From assembly GCA_964571295.1 (NCBI GenBank), contig CAZNAO010000017.1, forward strand, positions 1-18,548: 18,548 nucleotides of DNA, written 5' to 3'. Position 1 is the stretch's first letter. Each line of letters opens with the position of its first letter. Positions 14,450 through 18,548 of the stretch are shown in pieces. The position numbers were made by a program, and so were the translations under genes. This DNA is from UBA922 sp964571295 (lineage in GTDB: Bacteria; Patescibacteriota; Patescibacteriia; Magasanikbacterales; UBA922). The notes beneath the pieces were generated by a model. It saw only the letters and a list, made by a program, of their open reading frames with translations. It made no database searches and was not told where the DNA came from.

Positions 14450-14971
14450 TTATTTATAAATGTGATATTCCACTTCATCAAGCTCTTGCCCTCCCATACC
14501 AGTACTCTGATATTCTTTTTCAATGACTCCACCTAATGATTCAGCTATTCTTCGACTTCCAATATTTCTTCTATCGACTGGATATCTCAGATATTCATAT
14601 TCCAAATTCTTATCAGCCCATTCCTTTAACCCAACTACTGTTTCTTTACCATATCCACTGCCGTGCGTACTTTTCTTAATCCATATACCAGGTTCAGGAG
14701 TTTTTGTATCCACATTGTTTATTCCACCGCAACCAAGAAACTCACCATCTTCTTTTTTCAAAACTACAATCTGTAGCGTTTTACCATCCTTTAGCTCTTG
14801 TTCCGAACTTCTAATAAAATCATCAGTCTCTTCAATCTTATCCGGTGACTTGGGGAACATAAATCGTGCAATCTCCGGAGTAAACTCTTGAAAAATTTCT
14901 TCACGATACTCAGAAGTAATCGGTACTAACCTTAGTCGCTTAGTTTCAATTATTACTTTTGATAAATCCAT
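14450..14971 (-). CDS. GNAT-family N-acetyltransferase inserted in the heat-shock operon
   Basis: 173 residues from the ATG at 14971 (a TTG two codons earlier is possible). It begins with ETKRLRLVPIT (9-19), the classic opening of RimJ/RimL-like GNAT enzymes. Central strands carry FLGCGGINNV (79-88) and GIWIKKSTHGSGYGKET (95-111), which includes the acetyl-CoA pyrophosphate loop H-G-S-G-Y-G in place of the usual R/Q-x-x-G-x-G. The C-terminal part has N-x-x-S-R-R-I-A-E-S-L-G-G, also typical. Such proteins acetylate protein N-termini or small amines; the substrate is unknown. It stands between hsp20 and dnaK, which is not a standard position, and is AT-rich like other accessory genes. It probably arrived by insertion and is read with the chaperones. 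Confidence 0.85.
   Translation of the reverse strand: MDLSKVIIETKRLRLVPITSEYREEIFQEFTPEIARFMFPKSPDKIEETDDFIRSSEQELKDGKTLQIVVLKKEDGEFLGCGGINNVDTKTPEPGIWIKKSTHGSGYGKETVVGLKEWADKNLEYEYLRYPVDRRNIGSRRIAESLGGVIEKEYQSTGMGGQELDEVEYHIYK
14453..14481 (-). promoter_or_regulatory. Putative internal promoter for dnaK
   Basis: Minus-strand TTGATG (14481-14476), 17 bases, TATAAA (14458-14453). It overlaps the last codons and stop of the GNAT gene and would give a leader of about 28 bases for dnaK. There is no CIRCE operator next to it, so expression would be independent of HrcA. Confidence 0.3.
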
Positions 14972-14980
14972 ATACAAAAT

Positions 14981-15011
14981 ATCATATAATACGCTTCAGC
15001 CCTCAGCTCAA
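14981..15011 (-). promoter_or_regulatory. Weak promoter candidate before the GNAT gene
   Basis: On the minus strand TTGAGC (15011-15006) is followed after 17-19 bases by overlapping TATATG/TATGAT boxes, only about 10 bases before the ATG at 14971. Transcripts from it would be nearly leaderless. The -35 box is shared with the outer arm of the hairpin at 15007-15051. Confidence 0.25.
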
Positions 15012-15051
15012 CCACGTGGCACTTGTACAGAGTACCACGATTACGGTTGAG
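15007..15051 (-). other. Two-part hairpin between hsp20 and the GNAT gene
   Basis: Read on the minus strand: CTCAACC, internal loop GTAAT, CGTGGTACT, 7-base loop CTGTACA, AGTGCCACG, one T, GGTTGAG. The inner stem has 9 bp (one U-G) and the outer one 7 bp. The plus strand has a C-A break in the inner stem. No U run follows, so it is not a normal terminator; mRNA stabilisation or a processing site is possible. Confidence 0.6.
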
Positions 15052-15104
15052 ATAAGTGGCTCAAGTACCAATAGAAAGCTGTGTCTTCTCCCTATTAGTC
15101 TCTA

Positions 15105-15551
15105 TCAATTTTTATCCTTGGTTTGTATTTTTACACTCACTTTCTTTTTCTCTACCGTCTCCGCTTTGGGACACGTAATCTTCAATATCCCATTTGCGAA
15201 TTCAGCAGCAACCTTTGCCTCCTGTACCTCTGTCGGGAGAGGAACTTGGCGATAAAATGATCCGCTACGCACCTCTTTTCGATAATAATTTTTCTCCTCG
15301 ACCTCGTGCTCTCGTTTGTGTTCCCCCTTGATATGGAGCATACCATTTTCCACACTCACCTCGACTTCGTTAGGATTGATACCTGGAAGCTGAGTTTCTA
15401 CGACGACCATATCCTTGGTCTCATAGACATCGACCGGTGGAATAAATGCGCGCTGTGATGCAAGTGATGAGCCGGGAAGCGATGGAAGAGAGCGCATGAG
15501 CTCGTCCATCTCGGCAAATGGATCCATGGGGATCCAGCGTGTGAGAGACAT
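15105..15551 (-). CDS. hsp20: Small heat-shock protein Hsp20 (alpha-crystallin family)
   Basis: 148 residues from the ATG at 15551, chosen because AGGAG (15564-15560) stands 8 bases upstream; the frame is open 14 codons further but those codons fall in the leader hairpin. Residues 1-37 form the variable N-terminal arm. The alpha-crystallin domain spans about 38-130: P-P-V-D-V-Y-E at 38-44, VETQLPGINPNEVEV at 51-65, and the signature A-x-F-A-N-G-I-L-K-I at 116-125. A Lys-rich tail follows without a clear I-x-I motif. The protein is an ATP-independent holdase that keeps unfolding proteins soluble for the DnaK system. It is third in the operon, after grpE and a palindromic repeat. It ends in TGA. 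Confidence 0.94.
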   Translation of the reverse strand: MSLTRWIPMDPFAEMDELMRSLPSLPGSSLASQRAFIPPVDVYETKDMVVVETQLPGINPNEVEVSVENGMLHIKGEHKREHEVEEKNYYRKEVRSGSFYRQVPLPTEVQEAKVAAEFANGILKITCPKAETVEKKKVSVKIQTKDKN

Positions 15552-15569
15552 ATGCTGTTCTCCTGTATT

Positions 15570-15595
15570 CAATACATACCGTTCGATATGCATTG
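15570..15595 (-). promoter_or_regulatory. Leader hairpin just upstream of the hsp20 ribosome binding site
   Basis: On the minus-strand RNA, CAAUGCAUAU-CGAACG-GUAUGUAUUG pairs along all 10 positions, using two G-U pairs that are mismatches on the other strand. It ends about 5 bases before AGGAG. In addition GGAGA can pair weakly with UCUCU of the first codons, placing the AUG in a loop. This resembles the layout of RNA thermometers on small heat-shock genes, but this is inference. Confidence 0.45.
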
Positions 15596-15613
15596 AAAAT
15601 TAATAGTATTCGC

Positions 15614-15676
15614 GTCATTCCCGCGAAAACGGGAATCCAGATGAAATTTCTGAATACCTATTTCCGCAGGAATGAC
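15614..15676. repeat. REP/MITE-like palindromic element between grpE and hsp20
   Basis: 63-base element with terminal inverted repeats GTCATTCC (15614-15621) and GGAATGAC (15669-15676). The left half is a 7-bp hairpin ATTCCCG/CGGGAAT (15617-15636). The right half has a shorter TTCC/GGAA stem. The GTCATTCCCGCG...CGGGAATCCAG pattern belongs to a class of dispersed palindromes known from many unrelated bacteria. It fills nearly the whole spacer and would be transcribed within the operon. No other copy is in this window. Confidence 0.7.
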
Positions 15677-15687
15677 ATTAAAGATGT

Positions 15688-16218
15688 TTAACTTTTTTGT
15701 TTTGAAACCACAACCTTTGCAACTTTGACCACTTTTCCTCGCATCAAATATCCGGAATCCACTACACGAATAATCGACCCTGATTCAGATTCATGCTCTT
15801 CTTCAGCAACCACTTCATGATAGTGTGTGTCAAACACTCCATCAGTCTTGATTTCTTCTACTCCGTGATTCTTCAGCACATCTTCAAATTGTTTTTTAAT
15901 AAATCCAATCCCATCGACCCAACCCTTAACCTTCTTATGAAACTCATCAGAAATATCCAATTCAGGTTGATGTTCAAACGCTTTCTTGAAATTATCGTAC
16001 ACTGGGATAAATTCATTCACAATCTGCTCTTCGCTCCACTGAAATAACTCCATTTTCCGAGCCTCTGTTTCCTTCTTGAGGTTATGATAATCTGCCACCG
16101 CTCGCTGCCAACCTGATTTGTATTCCTGACACTCCTGAATCAATTTTTCAAGCTCAGACTGTGACTGAGTATTCAGAGATTCTTCATGATTAATTGTTCC
16201 TTGTGGCTCATCACTCAT
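15688..16218 (-). CDS. grpE: Nucleotide exchange factor GrpE
   Basis: 176 residues. The acidic N-terminal tail (1-20) is followed by a long helix that would form the dimer coiled coil (about 20-70, with YKSGWQRAVADYHNLKKE matching the GrpE hallmark), a core containing PVYDNFKKAFEH near 72-83, and the C-terminal beta domain (about 115-172) with FDTHYHEVVAEEE and the GYLMRGKVVKVAKVVVS ending typical of the family. It releases ADP from DnaK. It lies 11 bases after hrcA without a Shine-Dalgarno sequence, consistent with coupled translation, and shares the CIRCE-controlled transcript. Confidence 0.96.
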   Translation of the reverse strand: MSDEPQGTINHEESLNTQSQSELEKLIQECQEYKSGWQRAVADYHNLKKETEARKMELFQWSEEQIVNEFIPVYDNFKKAFEHQPELDISDEFHKKVKGWVDGIGFIKKQFEDVLKNHGVEEIKTDGVFDTHYHEVVAEEEHESESGSIIRVVDSGYLMRGKVVKVAKVVVSKQKS

Positions 16219-16229
16219 ACGTACAAAAA

Positions 16230-16913
16230 TTAAAATAATTGATTAGTATACTCAAGCAAGGTAAACGCTCGATTATATCTCATACGGAGCGGTCCCAAGA
16301 TCGCTATAAACGCCCCACTGTCCATTTTTTTTCCCACCATACTGCACATAGAACCAAAGGGATTTTCAGATCCAATCATGATCTTCGGTTTAGTGCTTGT
16401 GTATTCTTTATACAAAGTCGGAATTACTTCTTCACAAGCGTCGAATATTCCAGACATGGACACCGTAAACGAATAATCTTTGAATTCAGGCTGAGAAAAA
16501 AACTGTGAAATACCCGTATAGTACAAAGAATCTTTCTTTGATAACACAATTACTGCGGTACCACACATTTCAGAAGTAACCCGGGCAAACATCTTTAGCT
16601 TTCGTTCACGTTCACTGTGTTGTTTGAGAATCGTATCAATCTTATCAAACACACGCTTACCGATTACCTCCGGTCTCATAAGATGCTCCACATAATATCG
16701 ATACCCAGCCTCAGTCGGGATTCTCCCCGATGAAGTATGGGGATGGGTTAGAAGACCCGCCTCTTCAAGCTCACGCATTTCATTGCGAAGCGTAGCACCT
16801 GATACACCAAGGTTACTATCTTCGGACATCAACTTAGAGCCGATAGGTTCAGCGTCACGTATATAGGTCTCCACGATATAGGCAAGAATTTCTTCTTTGC
16901 GAGGGGTAAGCAT
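16230..16913 (-). CDS. hrcA: Heat-inducible transcription repressor HrcA, short form
   Basis: 227 residues from the ATG at 16913. A longer frame from 16949 would begin upstream of the predicted transcription start and run through the operator, so it is rejected. Residues 1-85 are the winged-helix DNA-binding domain (PRKEEILAYIVETYI, GSGATLRNEMRELEE-like block, SSGRIPTEAGYRYYV). The remainder keeps the start of the GAF-like domain (about 105-150) and its end, IGSENPFGSM and ILGPLRMRYNRAFTLLEY. Typical HrcA is near 340 residues, so about a third is missing, from the middle (the inserted dimerisation part). HrcA represses chaperone operons by binding CIRCE and is kept active by chaperonin; here a CIRCE overlaps its own promoter. 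First gene of the operon. Confidence 0.93.
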   Translation of the reverse strand: MLTPRKEEILAYIVETYIRDAEPIGSKLMSEDSNLGVSGATLRNEMRELEEAGLLTHPHTSSGRIPTEAGYRYYVEHLMRPEVIGKRVFDKIDTILKQHSERERKLKMFARVTSEMCGTAVIVLSKKDSLYYTGISQFFSQPEFKDYSFTVSMSGIFDACEEVIPTLYKEYTSTKPKIMIGSENPFGSMCSMVGKKMDSGAFIAILGPLRMRYNRAFTLLEYTNQLF

Positions 16914-16914
16914 A

Positions 16915-16941
16915 TTATCACTCTTATTCTCTGAGTGATAA
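16915..16941 (-). promoter_or_regulatory. CIRCE operator for HrcA
   Basis: TTATCACTC-N9-GAGTGATAA, a perfect inverted repeat with the exact 9-base CIRCE spacer; one more base pair extends each arm (16914 and 16942). It differs from the CIRCE consensus TTAGCACTC only by G to T, with a matching change in the other arm. It overlaps the -10 box and ends one base from the hrcA start codon at 16913, so bound HrcA would block the promoter and cover the translation start region of the DNA. Confidence 0.9.
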
Positions 16942-16969
16942 TATAGCATTATAAAAAAGAAGCTGTCAA
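16940..16969 (-). promoter_or_regulatory. Heat-shock operon promoter
   Basis: Consensus TTGACA (16969-16964), 18 bases, TATATT (16945-16940) on the minus strand. Transcription would begin near 16933, inside the CIRCE, giving a leader of about 20 bases. This is the best sigma-70-type promoter in the window and supports vegetative transcription with repressor control. Confidence 0.75.
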
Positions 16970-16980
16970 GAGCCTCTTTT
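16953..16980 (-). terminator. Intrinsic terminator of the upstream gene pair, overlapping the hrcA promoter
   Basis: On the minus RNA, AAAAGAGGC, loop UCUUGACA, GCUUCUUUU pair over 9 bp with one G-U, and the descending arm runs into six U residues. It lies 20 bases after the stop at 17001. The loop contains TTGACA, the -35 box of the hrcA promoter. The stem is AU-rich, so termination may be incomplete. Confidence 0.55.
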
Positions 16981-17000
16981 CAAAAGAAATAATCTGTGGA

Positions 17001-17510
17001 TTATTCATTCTTCAAAATTTCCCCAGTTTTTTGATCGAGTGTTTTTTTCCACTCATCTCGATTCTTTCGAACAGCATCAAGTATCGGTTTAACTGTGGTA
17101 AGCGCATCCTCAAGCTGCGCCTTATCTTCGGGAGAAATGTGTACAAGCATAACCACCAAATCTCGCCGAACAGCAGGATCAAGAAAAACATCTCGAGTTA
17201 AAAGAAAATATTCTTTCAATGAGTGATCAATTACCGCAGCGATAAAATAATGGCGTTTCAACTCATTCGAAACTGCCTCGAGATACTCAGGATCTCCGGA
17301 ACCGACCGGCTTGTCTACCAAATATGTATTACCGCTCTCATCAAAAAGTTCACGGGAAACAAAAAGTTGTGTATGATCAAAAGTCGAGATAAGAGAAACG
17401 ATCTCTTTCTCATGATCATGGTCAAAAACTTCCGTACGAAAACCATGTACCTCATGGTCAACAAAAGCAATTAATGTATATTCTTTATTAAGCAGCGCAA
17501 TTGAGGGCAT
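17001..17510 (-). CDS. Unrecognised soluble protein downstream of the metallopeptidase
   Basis: 169 residues from the ATG at 17510. No signal peptide or membrane helix is visible. The first 60 residues alternate beta strands with His/Asp-rich turns (FDHDHEKE near 29-36); the middle has HYFIAAVIDHSLKEYFLLTRDVFLD near 87-111, cut by polar turns; the last 35 or so residues are a charged, probably coiled helix. I do not recognise a domain or catalytic motif. It starts 15 bases after the stop of the exported metallopeptidase-like gene, without a Shine-Dalgarno sequence, so the two are probably one transcript. A partner or regulator role is only suggested by this pairing. It is followed by a probable terminator at the hrcA promoter. 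Confidence 0.7.
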   Translation of the reverse strand: MPSIALLNKEYTLIAFVDHEVHGFRTEVFDHDHEKEIVSLISTFDHTQLFVSRELFDESGNTYLVDKPVGSGDPEYLEAVSNELKRHYFIAAVIDHSLKEYFLLTRDVFLDPAVRRDLVVMLVHISPEDKAQLEDALTTVKPILDAVRKNRDEWKKTLDQKTGEILKNE

Positions 17511-17525
17511 AGGGTAAGCAAATAA

Positions 17526-18524
17526 TTAATCGGTAATTCTTTGGTCAACGCGCGCCTCTTCTATATCATCACCGGCTTTTTCTGTGTCCACACTCTGTTT
17601 TCTTTTTTCTATCGAAGCTTCTACCTTCTGGGTTAACTCAAACATCTTTTCTTCCACCCGTGCGCTCTCTGCCTCTGGGTTTGACTCAGGATCAGTCTTT
17701 TTGAGCCATTGGGTGACCAGATCGATATCCGTACGCCCCAAAGTGCCATGTTCATACTTATGGTACTCTTCTACGATTTCCGCCCAATATTCAGCGACTT
17801 TTCTAAAAAGCTCGACTTGTTTATTCTCGTTATTAATAGATTCAACGTAGCCTGACTTGAATCGATCGCTGGACTTTACCCGATTGACCACCGCCTGCAA
17901 AAATTGAAGTCGCTCTTCAGTGGTGAGAAACTTATTCGTAAGCCAGTCTGCACCGTGAGCCGCCTCATGAATAAAGGTTCCTGCCAATAATTCATCAGGA
18001 GTCTTGTGATTACAGTCCTTGAAGAAAGTGATACTCCCTGTTGAGCGATCATTAGCTGCGATCACCACAGCTCTGTCAACAAGTCCGTATGCCTCAGGGA
18101 CAACACCTACGTTATCCTCGTACGAAACAGTATGGACATGCAATTGCAGTGACCGTGGCAATATATCATACGCTTCATGAATATACTCATTGGAACCCAA
18201 AACAGAATGTTCAAAACCACTCACTTCAACACCTGAAACTTCCCGCGAAAATTCTATTTTTTTCTCTTTAATGATTTCACCCATCCTGACGATACCATCG
18301 ACAACGTTATCCCCCACATCAACACGTAATTCGGGATAGGAACGCACTTCGACTTCAGGCATGGCGATATGATGTAATTCTCGATCAATTTCTGTTGCGG
18401 AAGGAGGTGTGGATTCACGATCCTCACGATGTTCGGTCCTGCACGCACCGGCAGACCACACAACCGCAGCAGTGGCAAGTGTAGTCAATGCCTTCTTTTT
18501 AAATCGGGATAAAACACTATTCAA
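17526..18524 (-). CDS. Exported, zinc-metallopeptidase-like protein (HEAAH), possible lipoprotein
   Basis: 332 residues if the TTG at 18524 is the start; the frame stays open to the window edge, so the true start may lie outside. Residues 5-28 form a signal peptide: basic head (RFKKK), hydrophobic core, and an A-G-A-C end. C28 could be lipidated, but the -3 residue is Ala rather than Leu, so ordinary signal peptidase cleavage is also possible. After a charged linker (30-60) comes a domain with HEAAH at 186-190, a zincin HExxH motif, and AEYWAE at 244-249 about 55 residues later, which could supply the third Glu ligand as in gluzincins such as anthrax lethal factor-like proteins. The last 70 residues are acidic and helical. 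Substrate unknown. It leads a two-gene unit with the protein at 17001-17510. Confidence 0.75.
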   Translation of the reverse strand: MNSVLSRFKKKALTTLATAAVVWSAGACRTEHREDRESTPPSATEIDRELHHIAMPEVEVRSYPELRVDVGDNVVDGIVRMGEIIKEKKIEFSREVSGVEVSGFEHSVLGSNEYIHEAYDILPRSLQLHVHTVSYEDNVGVVPEAYGLVDRAVVIAANDRSTGSITFFKDCNHKTPDELLAGTFIHEAAHGADWLTNKFLTTEERLQFLQAVVNRVKSSDRFKSGYVESINNENKQVELFRKVAEYWAEIVEEYHKYEHGTLGRTDIDLVTQWLKKTDPESNPEAESARVEEKMFELTQKVEASIEKRKQSVDTEKAGDDIEEARVDQRITD

Positions 18525-18548
18525 ATCCTTGAGAAGACCTGATTCGCG

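Noticed and set aside
5404..15107. Alternative genetic code with TGA as glycine or tryptophan
   Set aside because: TGA ends the pentapeptide and hsp20 genes at sensible places, and no core gene needs TGA read-through.
16914..16949. HrcA start at 16949
   Set aside because: It lies upstream of the predicted transcription start near 16933 and its codons are the CIRCE and -10 box.
1..18548. tRNA or rRNA genes
   Set aside because: No T-arm (GGTTCGAATCC-like) or rRNA-like stretch was noticed on either strand by eye; a covariance search was not possible.

Overview
The window reads as a bacterial chromosome fragment, most likely from the Candidate Phyla Radiation (Patescibacteria). This is inferred from the gene set and style: short proteins with compact versions of core families (an HrcA of about 227 residues), a small exported protein with thrombospondin-type-3 calcium repeats leading into an L,D-transpeptidase domain, many start codons without a Shine-Dalgarno sequence, and spacers filled with short degenerate repeats. 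TGA ends at least two genes (the pentapeptide gene and hsp20), so the TGA=Gly code of Gracilibacteria/SR1 does not apply. Sampled core genes are roughly 35-48% GC by hand count. A run of 100 N at 10366-10465 marks a scaffold join.

Left part (1-5303): a truncated TSP3/L,D-transpeptidase gene and a beta-CASP metallo-beta-lactamase RNase overlap by 11 bases on the minus strand. Facing away from them on the plus strand are an unknown membrane-anchored protein, a CorA-type metal transporter and the lipid II flippase MurJ; corA and murJ are 11 bases apart. The divergent spacer carries inverted arrays of a 7-base repeat.

Middle (5304-11319): a GC-rich pentapeptide-repeat gene on the minus strand, with its own terminator and a good ribosome binding site, looks acquired. 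After an AT-rich 325-base spacer come, on the plus strand, lepA, a HIT-like protein with a degenerate motif, a 33-residue membrane peptide, recJ (3' end lost in the gap), an RNase HI and a GRAM/PH-like small protein. A perfect 15-bp bidirectional terminator closes this block. lepA and the 33-residue ORF are each preceded by five units of the same 9-base repeat ending just before the start codon.

Right part (11332-18548), all minus strand: a heat-shock operon in the order hrcA, grpE, hsp20, GNAT acetyltransferase, dnaK, dnaJ. A CIRCE operator overlaps the -10 box of the hrcA promoter and runs to within one base of the hrcA start codon. The intercistronic spacers hold a REP/MITE-like palindrome and several hairpins that pair fully only on the minus-strand RNA. 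Upstream lies a two-gene unit: an exported zinc-metallopeptidase-like protein (HEAAH) followed by an unrecognised soluble protein. The likely terminator of that unit has the -35 box of the heat-shock promoter in its loop.

HrcA is expected to repress its own operon through CIRCE, and GrpE, DnaK, DnaJ and Hsp20 form the chaperone machine. I do not see a clear novel multi-gene system. The most unusual items are the start-codon-proximal 7- and 9-base repeat arrays, the GC-rich pentapeptide island, the terminator/promoter/operator overlap at hrcA, and the metallopeptidase pair at the right edge.
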